Source: Pseudanabaena biceps
GTDB lineage: Bacteria; Cyanobacteriota; Cyanobacteriia; Pseudanabaenales; Pseudanabaenaceae
NCBI GenBank assembly: GCA_013361095.1
Contig: JAATWA010000001.1
Location: 2,945,001 to 3,009,000 of the forward strand
Direction: 5' to 3'
Length of the DNA stretch: 64,000 nt
A program made the translations under genes and the position numbers. The first letter of the stretch is position 1. Each line of letters begins with the position of its first letter. The notes under the pieces were generated by a model, which was given only the letters and a program-made list of their open reading frames with translations, ran no database searches and was not told where the DNA came from. This document shows positions 43,398-53,078 of the stretch, piece after piece.

Positions 43398-45233
43398 ATG
43401 AGTGACAAAATCTATAGATTGCTTTTGGTAGATAGCGATCGCATTTTTCGGATGGGAATGCGAGCTTGGCTGTCACAATTTTTAGATTTATTGGTAGTAG
43501 CTGAGTTTGATACGGCAGACGCGGCTTTATTATTTTTGCAAAATGCGAATAATACAAATGTAGATATAGCTGAGCGATCGCCAAATCTGGATTTAGTAAT
43601 AGTTGATTTACAGTTGTCACAGATAGCATCTGAAAATCCTCAGTCCAAAGGTCTTAGCGGTTTAGATTTTTGTCAACAGGTCAGACTCGCCTATCCTAAT
43701 TTAGCAATTTTGATTTTGAGCGCCTCGCAGGAAACTAACGCAATTACTTCTGCATTAAACACTGGAGTGGCGGGTTACTGTTTAAAGGGAACCAACCCTG
43801 ATGAGTTAATCACCGCAATTCGGCAAGTGGCGATGGGCAACTTATATCTAGGCGATCGCTATGGATTACCAAGAGAGTCATTAAATCCAATCAATAACCT
43901 GATTTCTGAATTCCCCAAGCCATCTATGAATGTCGTTGATATTATTCGGCATAATTTTTATACGTCAGGACTGAGGCAAATCAATCAGAATTTTCAACAT
44001 ATTCAGGCTATTACTGCTAACTTAAATGATGGTAAGATGCTTGAACGTATGAACAAATTTGTTTTAGAAGGACAAGCCCGTGAGCTAGAAGCTGCACAGT
44101 GGCTAATACGACAACTATGGGGAAGTCGGAAAACTGAACAGATTCTATCTCAATCGGAGAATGATTCTAATCGCTCTTATAACTTTGCGAATAATACTAT
44201 TCGTGACAGCAGCAAAATTGAATTAGACGATCGCCCAAGTCTTGAGGTGATTTCTAGTCCAAGTGTTCTAGCAGTCCAAGCAAGCCTGTGGGATCGGGCG
44301 ATCGTCAAACTACAAAACAATCTATCTAATCTTAGTCAAGTTCCTTTAGAGATTGATATTCTCAAAGAAGAAAAAAAACGAGAGTTACTATATCTAGCGC
44401 TGCGTCAAACTGAACAGAGTTTAACAGACTTAAGATTTTCGCAGATTGCACCTACACAGCTAGAAAATAAGTTAGTAGAAGTTTTAGGGTATATCTGGCA
44501 AGCGACTCTAACGGATTTTTTTTGCAAGTATTACAGCTTAGTTGATCAGATAGATTTTATTACTGAAATTAATGTCGTAGATAGACTGTTGAAAGACGAA
44601 GCAGTTATCAAAACAGAACTCTTAGAAAAGATTCCCCAAGTTGATAATCTATTTTCTCATTTGTTATTTGGGACAGAATTGATTATTGATAATGCCAAGG
44701 TTGCGATCGGCACAATTGAGGCAATGCAGAGAAGTGAAGTGATTTTAGAAAATCTCATCATTCAGATTGCAAATGCTGTGATCCAGCCATTATTAAATAA
44801 TTTTGCCGACTTTGAGGAAGTTAAACAAAAATTCTATCGATATAACCTCATGGCAACCCGTGAAATTGAGCGCTTTCGCAATGATCTATCTTGGAAATAT
44901 CGTCTTGAAAAATATGTGACTGCCCCCCAATTAATTTTTGAAAGTCGCCACAGGTTGCTGATCCTAGCTAATCCTGGTATAAAAAGCATCAGTATCTATG
45001 GTTCTCGCAATCAAGAATTACAAAGTCTCGAAGGTATTCAGCTTGCAGTTACCCTAGTTTTAGAGTTGCAAGATGCACTTACTCCTAGACTCAAATCTGC
45101 GATCGCCTTTATTGGTAGCGGTTTTGTCTATGTGCTAACCAATGTGATTGGGCGCAGTATTGGCTTAGTTGGGCGCGGCATATTACAAGGTATTGGCAAT
45201 GCATGGCAAGACAGCCGTAAGCCCAAGAAGTAA
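43398..45233 (+). CDS. Receiver-domain protein with DUF3685
   Basis: A protein of 611 residues. Residues 1-150 form a NarL-type receiver (LLLVDSDRIFRMGMRAWL, the phospho-acceptor Asp in DLVIVDLQL, the Lys in AGYCLKGTNPDEL). The rest is the cyanobacterial DUF3685 region, helical, ending in a hydrophobic stretch (SAIAFIGSGFVYVLTNVIGRSIGLVGRGIL) and the basic tail SRKPKK. ATG 43398 is preferred to upstream in-frame codons because those lie in the IS remnant's inverted repeat. The last codons form a palindrome arm. No function is known. Confidence 0.78.
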   Translation: MSDKIYRLLLVDSDRIFRMGMRAWLSQFLDLLVVAEFDTADAALLFLQNANNTNVDIAERSPNLDLVIVDLQLSQIASENPQSKGLSGLDFCQQVRLAYPNLAILILSASQETNAITSALNTGVAGYCLKGTNPDELITAIRQVAMGNLYLGDRYGLPRESLNPINNLISEFPKPSMNVVDIIRHNFYTSGLRQINQNFQHIQAITANLNDGKMLERMNKFVLEGQARELEAAQWLIRQLWGSRKTEQILSQSENDSNRSYNFANNTIRDSSKIELDDRPSLEVISSPSVLAVQASLWDRAIVKLQNNLSNLSQVPLEIDILKEEKKRELLYLALRQTEQSLTDLRFSQIAPTQLENKLVEVLGYIWQATLTDFFCKYYSLVDQIDFITEINVVDRLLKDEAVIKTELLEKIPQVDNLFSHLLFGTELIIDNAKVAIGTIEAMQRSEVILENLIIQIANAVIQPLLNNFADFEEVKQKFYRYNLMATREIERFRNDLSWKYRLEKYVTAPQLIFESRHRLLILANPGIKSISIYGSRNQELQSLEGIQLAVTLVLELQDALTPRLKSAIAFIGSGFVYVLTNVIGRSIGLVGRGILQGIGNAWQDSRKPKK

Positions 45234-45277
45234 AGTGCGGCGCTACGCGCCGCACTTTACTTCTTGGGCTTACGGCT
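45213..45277. terminator. Palindrome containing the last seven codons of the DUF3685 gene
   Basis: Perfect 31-bp arms around TAC with the GC core. The left arm begins with the codons for SRKPKK and the stop (45213-45233); the right arm is their exact mirror downstream of the core. Confidence 0.95.
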
Positions 45278-45306
45278 AACTAAAAATGGCACAGCCATTT
45301 TTAGTT
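45278..45306. repeat. Short palindrome fused to the preceding one
   Basis: Perfect 13-bp arms (AACTAAAAATGGC) around ACA, starting on the base after the larger palindrome ends. Confidence 0.85.
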
Positions 45307-45357
45307 TTGGTATAACTGTTAAAATGCTGATAGTTATGGTGAAGCGCAGCGATTCTA

Positions 45358-46608
45358 ATGACATTAACCTATGAAAAGACTCTGGCGGATCGTGTCAGAG
45401 CAGATTTTGAGATTTTGGATCAAGAGGTAAATGGAAAGCCTCTAATTTACTTTGACAATGCCGCTAGCTCTCAAAAGCCAAAATCTGTCATTGCCGCTTG
45501 GAAATATTATTATGAGCATGACAATGCCAACGTGCATCGGGGCGCACATACACTGAGCGCCAGAGCCACAGACGCTTATGAGGGTGCGCGCGATAAAGTT
45601 GCTAAGTTTATTAACGCTCAGTCATCTCAGGAAATTATCTATACTCGCAATGCTAGTGAAGCAATTAACCTAGTTGCCTATACTTGGGGTTGGGCAAATC
45701 TGAAGACAGGAGATGAAGTAATTCTCTCGGTCATGGAACACCATAGCAACATTGTGCCTTGGCAATTAATTGCTCAGCGTACGGGTGCAGTTCTCAAGTT
45801 TCTTGAACCAAACGACACAGGTGAAATCAGCTTAGATCAGTTCAAGTCGCTACTCAATAGCAAAACTAAGCTCGTTTCCATAGTCCATGTTTCCAACACC
45901 CTCGGCTGCGTCAATCCTGTCGAAGAGATGATTCCCCTTGCCCATGCTCAGGGCGCAAAGGTACTGCTCGATGCTTGCCAAAGTGTTCCCCATATGCCGA
46001 TAAATGTGCAAGCGCTTGATTGTGATTGGTTAGTGGCTTCGGGGCATAAGATGTGTGCGCCTACTGGGATTGGCTTTCTCTATGGCAAGCGTGACTTATT
46101 GCTAGAGATGCCTCCATTTATGGGAGGTGGCGAAATGATTGCGGATGTCTATCTCGATCGCTCTACCTACGCCGACTTACCCCATAAATTTGAAGCAGGA
46201 ACTCCCGCCATTGGCGAAGCGATCGCCCTCGGTGCAGCCGTGGATTATTTAACGGCGATCGGTATGGATAAGATCCACGCCTATGAGCAAGAATTGATTG
46301 ATTATTTAATGGATCGGTTAGATGAGATTCCTGATATTAAGGTCTATGGACCAAGACATCATCGCGCAGGTTTAGTAGCTTTCACGATCGCGCATGGGAT
46401 TCATGCTAATGATCTATCGGCAATGCTCGATCAAGATGGTATTGCTATCCGTTCAGGACATCACTGCACTCAACCCCTCCATCGCTTTTTAGGTATTAGC
46501 GGCACGGCGCGAGCGAGTGTGTATTTCTACAACACCAAAGCCGAAATAGATACCTTTATCGCTTCTCTCAAAGATGCGATCGCCTTCTTCAAAAATGTCA
46601 TGTCATAA
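45358..46608 (+). CDS. sufS: Cysteine desulfurase, SufS type
   Basis: A 416-residue PLP enzyme that takes sulfur from cysteine for iron-sulfur cluster assembly. It carries the N-terminal [25 protein letters not shown], the PLP lysine in [18 protein letters not shown] and the group II active-site cysteine in [12 protein letters not shown]. Length matches SufS. The sufBCD genes are not adjacent; dprA follows after about 150 bp. Confidence 0.94.
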   Translation: MTLTYEKTLADRVRADFEILDQEVNGKPLIYFDNAASSQKPKSVIAAWKYYYEHDNANVHRGAHTLSARATDAYEGARDKVAKFINAQSSQEIIYTRNASEAINLVAYTWGWANLKTGDEVILSVMEHHSNIVPWQLIAQRTGAVLKFLEPNDTGEISLDQFKSLLNSKTKLVSIVHVSNTLGCVNPVEEMIPLAHAQGAKVLLDACQSVPHMPINVQALDCDWLVASGHKMCAPTGIGFLYGKRDLLLEMPPFMGGGEMIADVYLDRSTYADLPHKFEAGTPAIGEAIALGAAVDYLTAIGMDKIHAYEQELIDYLMDRLDEIPDIKVYGPRHHRAGLVAFTIAHGIHANDLSAMLDQDGIAIRSGHHCTQPLHRFLGISGTARASVYFYNTKAEIDTFIASLKDAIAFFKNVMS

Positions 46609-46616
46609 ATAAGACC

Positions 46617-46650
46617 CTAAAACCCTCGGCGCGTGCGCCGCAGGTTTTAG
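46617..46650 (+). terminator. sufS terminator hairpin
   Basis: Imperfect stem CTAAAACC, GGCGC, 2-nt loop, GCGCC, GGTTTTAG, followed by CTCTGTTTTTT. It lies 8 bp after the sufS stop. Confidence 0.7.
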
Positions 46651-46664
46651 CTCTGTTTTTTAAT

Positions 46665-46711
46665 TGAATAATTAGGGGTGCGCGGCGAAGCCGCGCACCC
46701 CTAATTATTCA
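46665..46711. repeat. Intergenic palindrome, 22-bp arms, GC core
   Basis: Perfect 22-bp arms (TGAATAATTAGGGGTGCGCG then GC) around GAA, between sufS and dprA. Confidence 0.92.
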
Positions 46712-46754
46712 CTGCTAAGAGTAAAAATTTTTAGGGTTTTATTGAGGTAAATCA

Positions 46755-47843
46755 ATGGAAAAAGCTTACTGGTTAGCATGGTCGCAAGTGCGGGGTGTAG
46801 GTCCCGTTTTAATGAAGCGGATTTATCAAGTCTTTGGCTCTATGACTGAGGCTTGGCAAGCCAGCTCTAGTGACCTACAAGAAGTTGAAGGAATCGGCGG
46901 ACAGACCCTTGAGACTATTCGCCAAGCTCAGCGCGAAGTAGAGCCACTTTCTCTCTTGGCTATCCATGAGCATACTAACCTCAACTTTTGGACTCCTAGC
47001 GATCGCGAATATCCACAACTACTGTGGGAGATTCCCGATCCACCGCCATTGCTTTACTATCAAGGCTCTCTGACTAATTGGAATGAACGAAATACGATCG
47101 CGATCGTAGGTACACGCCGAGCTACGCCCTATGGTCGGCGCTGGACAAAAAAGATTGTCACCGCCTTAGCAGAGCGTGGTTTTACGATCATTTCGGGAAT
47201 GGCAGATGGCATTGATGGCGAAGCACATAAGGCTTGTCTGGATATCGGGGGACAAACCGTTGCCGTAGTAGGAACAGGAGTTGATCGCATTTATCCCTAC
47301 AAACATAAATCTCTTTACGATCAAATTGTGGCTTCAGGATTAGTAGTTAGCGAATACCCCCAAGGCACCCCCCCTGACAAGACCCATTTCCCTGCCCGTA
47401 ATCGCATCATTGCAGGACTAAGCCGAGTGACTCTAGTAATGGAAGCTCCCTTACCTTCAGGAGCATTGATCACCGCTTATCAAGCTAATGAATATGGTCG
47501 CGATGTTTATGCTTTGCCAAATTCCCTAGAAGTAAATGAGGCGAAAGGATGCTTAAAACTATTGGGGAAAGGCGCACAGGCAATTTTAGGTGTCGATGAA
47601 CTGTTAGAGGCCTTAGGAATGCTGCCAAATCTGGATGCGCCTAAAAATGCGATCGCAGTTTCTGAACTTCCTGATTTACAACAAAACGTTTTGCAAGCGA
47701 TCGGCTATGGAGAACCTGTGGGTCTAGATTGGATCGTAGAACAAGTGAAAGCGCCTTCAGGGGAGGTTATGGGAGCTTTAACTTACCTAGAAATTATGGG
47801 GGCGATCGCGTCATATCCGGGAATGCGCTATCAGCGATGCTAA
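46755..47843 (+). CDS. dprA: DNA-processing protein DprA
   Basis: A 362-residue protein that loads RecA onto incoming single-stranded DNA during natural transformation. An N-terminal helix-hairpin-helix region (1-65, VEGIGGQTLETI) is followed by the Rossmann-like core with GTRRATPYGRRW, SGMADGIDGEAHK, GTGVDRIYPYKHK, FPARNRIIAGLS and SGALITAYQANEYGRDVYALP, and a C-terminal winged helix. Length is usual. Cyanobacteria with type IV pili use it in competence. Confidence 0.95.
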   Translation: MEKAYWLAWSQVRGVGPVLMKRIYQVFGSMTEAWQASSSDLQEVEGIGGQTLETIRQAQREVEPLSLLAIHEHTNLNFWTPSDREYPQLLWEIPDPPPLLYYQGSLTNWNERNTIAIVGTRRATPYGRRWTKKIVTALAERGFTIISGMADGIDGEAHKACLDIGGQTVAVVGTGVDRIYPYKHKSLYDQIVASGLVVSEYPQGTPPDKTHFPARNRIIAGLSRVTLVMEAPLPSGALITAYQANEYGRDVYALPNSLEVNEAKGCLKLLGKGAQAILGVDELLEALGMLPNLDAPKNAIAVSELPDLQQNVLQAIGYGEPVGLDWIVEQVKAPSGEVMGALTYLEIMGAIASYPGMRYQRC

Positions 47844-47846
47844 TCC

Positions 47847-47881
47847 AAGAGAGGGGCGGCGCTTTGCGCCGCCCCTCTCTT
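47847..47881. terminator. Terminator between dprA and aldehyde dehydrogenase
   Basis: Perfect 16-bp arms (AAGAGAGGGGCGGCGC) around TTT, squeezed between two convergent stop codons 38 bp apart. Confidence 0.88.
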
Positions 47882-49273
47882 TTAATTGATGAATTTCTTT
47901 AAAGTTTCTAGACTCATCGTGTAAGGGGGATATCTCCATTTGAGATCAAGTCGGAAAGAATTTCTCAACACACTCTTGCGGTGGGTAAAGATATCAAAAG
48001 AAGACTTACCGTGATAGCTACCCATACCACTATTGCCAACTCCGCCAAAGGGAAGCTCAGGATTGCCTAAGTGCATGATTGTGTCATTTACACAGCCGCC
48101 ACCAAAGGGAACTTCTTGCAGAATTTTTTCTTGATGCTTTTTATTCTTAGAAAAGAAATAGAGTGCAAGGGGCTTGGGCTGAGCATTTACAAAAGCGATC
48201 GCCTCTGAAAGTTGGTCATATTCCAAAATGGGCAAAATTGGACCAAAGATTTCTTCGGCCATGATTTTAGAGTTTTGGGAAACTTGGTCAATGATCGTGG
48301 GGGCAATAAATTTATCACTGCGATCGCTTTGACCACCGATTAAAATTTTACCTTCATCTAGCAAACCAACTAGGCGATCAAATTGTCTCTCATTGACAAT
48401 CCTGCCGAGGTCAGCGCTTTGCTGAGGATTGTCACCAAAGAAAGTTTTCACACAAGCTAACAACTTCTCAATTAGCGCAGGTTTAATATCCTTCTGTACC
48501 AACAAATAATCGGGGGCAACACAGGTTTGCCCAGAGTTATAAAATTTACCCCAAACAACCCGTTTCGCAGCGATCTCCAAATCACAGTCTGAGTCAATAA
48601 TACATGGACTCTTGCCACCTAGCTCAAGGGTAACGGGAGTAAGATGCTGCGCCGCCGCTTGCATGACAATCTTGCCGATCGCTGTCCCGCCTGTAAAGAA
48701 AATATGGTCAAATCTTTCGGCAAGCAAAGCTTGATTTGTCTCAATTCCACCTTCGATGGCAGTCACAAAATCAGGATCAAAATTAGCGTTAATAATTTTA
48801 GCGATCGCCTTAGAAGTATGGGGCGTATGTTCAGAAGGCTTCAGAATTGCACAATTACCTGCGGCGATCGCGCCAACTAAGGGCTGAATCGTAAGGACAA
48901 ATGGGTAGTTCCAAGGTGCAACGATCAGCACCACGCCCAAAGGCTCAGCGTAGATGTAGCTAGAACTGGGAAACAAATTTATCGGAGTTCCCACCTTTTG
49001 AGGCTTCATCCAAGCTTTAAGATTTTTGATCATGTACTTAATCTCGGAGATCGTCCCTAAAATCTCACTCCCAAACGCTTCGACCATAGGTTTGCGTAGA
49101 TCACTATAGAGAGCATCCAAAATCAGCTGATCATTATCTTTAATTAACTGTGCAAGTTTATTAAGTTGAGCAATCCGAAAGTCATATTCCTTGGTCTTAC
49201 CAGTGGCAAAAAAAGCACGTTGCTTGGCGATCGTTGCCGAAATATCCATACTTGTCGCAGGTATCGTGACCAT
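47882..49273 (-). CDS. Aldehyde dehydrogenase
   Basis: A 463-residue NAD(P)-dependent aldehyde dehydrogenase of the class 3-like (fatty or apocarotenal aldehyde) group. It has IVAPWNYPFVL, KPSEHTPHTS, FTGGTAIGK, the general base Glu in LELGGKSP and the nucleophile in NSGQTCVAPDY. Related cyanobacterial enzymes oxidise fatty aldehydes and apocarotenals; the substrate here is not determined. No membrane anchor is evident. Confidence 0.9.
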   Translation of the reverse strand: MVTIPATSMDISATIAKQRAFFATGKTKEYDFRIAQLNKLAQLIKDNDQLILDALYSDLRKPMVEAFGSEILGTISEIKYMIKNLKAWMKPQKVGTPINLFPSSSYIYAEPLGVVLIVAPWNYPFVLTIQPLVGAIAAGNCAILKPSEHTPHTSKAIAKIINANFDPDFVTAIEGGIETNQALLAERFDHIFFTGGTAIGKIVMQAAAQHLTPVTLELGGKSPCIIDSDCDLEIAAKRVVWGKFYNSGQTCVAPDYLLVQKDIKPALIEKLLACVKTFFGDNPQQSADLGRIVNERQFDRLVGLLDEGKILIGGQSDRSDKFIAPTIIDQVSQNSKIMAEEIFGPILPILEYDQLSEAIAFVNAQPKPLALYFFSKNKKHQEKILQEVPFGGGCVNDTIMHLGNPELPFGGVGNSGMGSYHGKSSFDIFTHRKSVLRNSFRLDLKWRYPPYTMSLETLKKFIN

Positions 49274-49312
49274 AGCTTAGAAATCCTTATAAAAATTTAG
49301 CTCTAAGTAGCT

Positions 49313-49367
49313 CTTCCCAGAGATCAGCAATGCGGCGCGAAGCGCCGCATTGCTGATCTCTGGGAAG
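49313..49367. repeat. Palindrome upstream of rpoB, 26-bp arms, GC core
   Basis: Perfect 26-bp arms (CTTCCCAGAGATCAGCAATG then CGGCGC) around GAA. It lies in the 336-bp gap between the divergent aldehyde dehydrogenase and rpoB genes, upstream of the rpoB promoter. Confidence 0.93.
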
Positions 49368-49500
49368 GGAGTAATTAAAAAACAAAGCCACAGGTTTTGA
49401 GGTTTTATATTTGATTGCGTCTAGCTACCTACTAAGATTTTAAGTGTTTCCTTTCAACATTGACTTCACAAATGAGAATTGACGAAACAGAAAATTCATC

Positions 49501-49530
49501 TTGACAATTAATTGCCCCTTAGGATATAGT
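49501..49530 (+). promoter_or_regulatory. Sigma-70-type promoter of the rpoB operon
   Basis: TTGACA at 49501-49506 and TATAGT at 49525-49530, spaced 18 bp, 80 bp upstream of the rpoB start. It is the best consensus match in an intergenic region of the window. Confidence 0.7.
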
Positions 49531-49609
49531 TGTGTACTTATGTCTGAAGTTGTCTATTGATTAACGCCAGACATAATACTCCGCCCACTAAAACTGCAGT
49601 CATTAGTGC

Positions 49610-52600
49610 ATGAATAAGTCTACTCTTGTTACTCCTGCCTTCGTTCTACCAGATCTTGTAGAAATCCAGCGGGAGAGTTTTCGATGGTTCCTAGAAGAAG
49701 GACTTATTGAAGAGCTTGAGAGTTTCTCGCCGATTACAGATTATACGGGCAAGATGGAACTCCATTTTATTGCCAAAGATTATAAACTCAAGCGTCCTAA
49801 ATATAACGTTGATGAATCAAAGCGTCGGGATGCCACATATGCCGTACAGATGTACGTTCCCACACGCCTGATCAATAAAGAAACAGGAGAAATTAAGGAG
49901 CAAGAAGTATTTATAGGCGATCTGCCTTTAATGACCGATCGCGGAACCTTTATTATTAACGGCGCTGAACGAGTCATCGTCAATCAGATCGTCCGTAGCC
50001 CTGGGGTTTATTATAAGCAAGAAATTGATAAAAACGGTCGTCGCACCTACAACGCCAGCCTAATTCCTAACCGAGGCGCATGGCTAAAGTTTGAAACTGA
50101 TAAGAATGATCTAGTCTGGGTGCGTATTGACAAAACTCGCAAACTTTCTGCCCAAGTATTACTCAAAGCGATCGGCTTGAGTGATGCTGAGATTTTGGAT
50201 GCGTTGACTCACCGTGAGTACTTCCAAAAGACCATTGATAAAGAAGGTCAGTTCGACGAAGACGAAGCACTCAAAGAACTTTATCGCAAGCTACGTCCAG
50301 GTGAGCCGCCTACGGAGTCGGGTGGTCGTGAACTGTTGCGATCGCGCTTTTTTGATCCAAAGCGCTATGACCTCGGTAAAGTTGGTCGTTACAAGCTCAA
50401 CAAAAAATTGCGCCTGAACACCCCTGATACAGTGCGGGTCTTGACCGAAAAAGACATTCTCACTGCTATTAACTACTTGATCAACCTCAAGTTTGACATC
50501 GGTGAAATCGACGACATTGACCACTTAGGTAATCGTCGGGTGCGGTCAGTTGGTGAATTGCTACAAAACCAAGTTCGAGTTGGTTTAAATCGTTTAGAAA
50601 GAATCATTCGTGAACGGATGACGGTTTCTGACGTCGATTCGCTTACCCCTGCGTCCCTAGTTAACCCTAAGCCTCTAGTTGCGGCAATCAAAGAATTCTT
50701 TGGTTCCAGCCAACTGTCTCAGTTCATGGATCAAACCAATCCTTTGGCTGAACTTACACACAAGCGCCGCCTCAGCGCCCTTGGACCAGGTGGCTTAACT
50801 CGTGAACGCGCTGGTTTTGCGGTTCGTGATATTCACCCAAGTCACTATGGTCGCATCTGCCCCATCGAAACTCCTGAAGGTCCCAACGCTGGTCTTATCG
50901 GTTCATTGGCAACCCATGCCCGCGTTAACCAATACGGATTTATCGAAACTCCTTATTACGCTGTCGAAAATGGTCGAGTCTTGAAAAATCAAGAACCCAT
51001 TTATATGACTGCCGATGAAGAAGATGAATTTCGAGTCGCCCCTGGTGACGTAGCTACCAACGATGAAGGCTACATTTTCAGCGAAATCGTACCAATTCGC
51101 TATCGTCAAGAATGGGGTACTGCTTCTCCTGAAGAAATCGACTATGTGGCGGTTTCGCCCGTACAGATTATTTCTGTAGCAACATCGCTGATTCCTTTCC
51201 TTGAGCATGATGACGCAAACCGCGCTCTCATGGGTTCCAACATGCAACGCCAAGCAGTGCCTCTGCTGCGTCCTGAACGTCCTCTAGTTGGTACTGGGCT
51301 TGAAGCTCAAGCAGCAAGAGACTCAGGGATGGTAATCGTCTCACGAGTAGCAGGTGAAGTTTCCTATGTATCTGCTGATGAGATTCGGGTCAGAGCCGAT
51401 GATACAGGTATTGAAAGCAATTATCGCTTGCAGAAATATCAGCGCTCTAACCAAGATACTTGCCTAAACCAACGTCCTTTGGTGTGGGTAGGCGACACTG
51501 TTGTGGAAGGTCAAGTGCTTGCTGATGGCTCCGCCACCGAAGGTGGTGAAATTGCCCTCGGTCAAAACATTCTAGTTGCCTACATGCCTTGGGAAGGTTA
51601 CAACTACGAAGATGCGATTTTAATCAATGAGCGTCTCGTAATTGACGATGTATACACTTCAATTCACGTTGAGAAATATGAAATTGAAGCCCGTCAAACC
51701 AAATTAGGCCCTGAAGAAATCACTCGCGAAATTCCCAACGTTGGGGAAGATTCATTACGCAACCTTGATGAGCAGGGCATTATTCGCATTGGCGCTTGGG
51801 TAAGCTCTGGAGAGATCCTAGTTGGCAAGGTTACGCCCAAGGGCGAATCTGATCAGCCTCCCGAAGAAAAACTCCTAAGAGCGATCTTTGGTGAAAAGGC
51901 TCGCGACGTAAGAGACAACTCTTTGCGTGTGCCTAACGGTGAGAAAGGTCGTGTAGTTGACGTTCGCGTATTTACTCGTGAACAGGGTGACGAGTTACCC
52001 CCAGGGGCAAACATGGTTGTCCGTGTTTATGTAGCTCAAAAGCGCAAAATTCAGGTCGGCGACAAAATGGCAGGTCGTCACGGTAACAAGGGTATTATCT
52101 CGCGAATTTTACCAAAGGAAGATATGCCATTCTTACCTGATGGAACTCCTTTAGACATTGTTTTAAATCCTCTGGGCGTACCTTCACGGATGAACGTCGG
52201 ACAAGTATTTGAATGCTTGCTCGGATGGGCTGCTGAGAACTTAAATGCTCGATTTAAGATTGTTCCTTTCGATGAAATGTATGGAGAAGAAGCATCTCGT
52301 GAGCTAGTACATGGACAGCTCGAACATGCACGAAATCATACAGGTCGAGATTGGATCTTTAATGGAGAAGTTCCAGGTAAGTTGACCGTATATGACGGAC
52401 GCACAGGTGAGCCATTTGATCAGCCTGTCACAGTTGGCAAGGCTTATATGTTGAAGCTGGTTCACCTTGTCGATGACAAGATCCATGCTCGTTCTACTGG
52501 TCCTTACTCACTTGTCACACAGCAGCCTCTTGGTGGTAAAGCTCAGCAAGGCGGTCAGCGTTTTGGAGAAATGGAAGTATGGGCGCTCGAAGCGTTCGGT

Positions 52601-52912
52601 GCTGCTTATATCCTCCAAGAATTACTCACAGTCAAGTCCGATGACATGACTGGACGTAACGAAGCTCTTAACGCGATCGTTAAAGGACATGCGATTCCTC
52701 GTCCTGGTACTCCAGAGTCCTTTAAGGTTCTAGTACGAGAACTTCAGTCACTATGTTTAGATGTGTCAGTTCATAAACTTTCGGATGATGGTAGCAACCA
52801 AGATACTGAGGTGGATCTGATGGTAGACACTGGCTCTCGACGCACTCCCAATCGCCCCACCTATGAATCTGTCTATCGAGGCGACATCAACTTTGATGAA
52901 GATGATGACTAA
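49610..52912 (+). CDS. rpoB: RNA polymerase beta subunit
   Basis: A 1100-residue subunit forming one jaw of the RNA polymerase active site. The rifampicin-region stretch [51 protein letters not shown], the [20 protein letters not shown] loop and [17 protein letters not shown] are all present. Length is normal for cyanobacteria, which lack some lineage insertions seen in enterobacteria. It is the first gene of the rpoB-rpoC1-rpoC2 operon. Confidence 0.99.
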   Translation: MNKSTLVTPAFVLPDLVEIQRESFRWFLEEGLIEELESFSPITDYTGKMELHFIAKDYKLKRPKYNVDESKRRDATYAVQMYVPTRLINKETGEIKEQEVFIGDLPLMTDRGTFIINGAERVIVNQIVRSPGVYYKQEIDKNGRRTYNASLIPNRGAWLKFETDKNDLVWVRIDKTRKLSAQVLLKAIGLSDAEILDALTHREYFQKTIDKEGQFDEDEALKELYRKLRPGEPPTESGGRELLRSRFFDPKRYDLGKVGRYKLNKKLRLNTPDTVRVLTEKDILTAINYLINLKFDIGEIDDIDHLGNRRVRSVGELLQNQVRVGLNRLERIIRERMTVSDVDSLTPASLVNPKPLVAAIKEFFGSSQLSQFMDQTNPLAELTHKRRLSALGPGGLTRERAGFAVRDIHPSHYGRICPIETPEGPNAGLIGSLATHARVNQYGFIETPYYAVENGRVLKNQEPIYMTADEEDEFRVAPGDVATNDEGYIFSEIVPIRYRQEWGTASPEEIDYVAVSPVQIISVATSLIPFLEHDDANRALMGSNMQRQAVPLLRPERPLVGTGLEAQAARDSGMVIVSRVAGEVSYVSADEIRVRADDTGIESNYRLQKYQRSNQDTCLNQRPLVWVGDTVVEGQVLADGSATEGGEIALGQNILVAYMPWEGYNYEDAILINERLVIDDVYTSIHVEKYEIEARQTKLGPEEITREIPNVGEDSLRNLDEQGIIRIGAWVSSGEILVGKVTPKGESDQPPEEKLLRAIFGEKARDVRDNSLRVPNGEKGRVVDVRVFTREQGDELPPGANMVVRVYVAQKRKIQVGDKMAGRHGNKGIISRILPKEDMPFLPDGTPLDIVLNPLGVPSRMNVGQVFECLLGWAAENLNARFKIVPFDEMYGEEASRELVHGQLEHARNHTGRDWIFNGEVPGKLTVYDGRTGEPFDQPVTVGKAYMLKLVHLVDDKIHARSTGPYSLVTQQPLGGKAQQGGQRFGEMEVWALEAFGAAYILQELLTVKSDDMTGRNEALNAIVKGHAIPRPGTPESFKVLVRELQSLCLDVSVHKLSDDGSNQDTEVDLMVDTGSRRTPNRPTYESVYRGDINFDEDDD

Positions 52913-53078
52913 GTTAAGCATCAGGTAATTAATTGTTGATTAGTAACTTTACAGTCTAGCCAGACAGTTTGTTGATAAACAATCTTGAAAAGCTCTCGTA
53001 AAGCTACTAATCAGCAAGAACTAAATCAAAAGAATTCATCAATATTAAATACGCAATTTACTAAGGACGTTGTAACCT

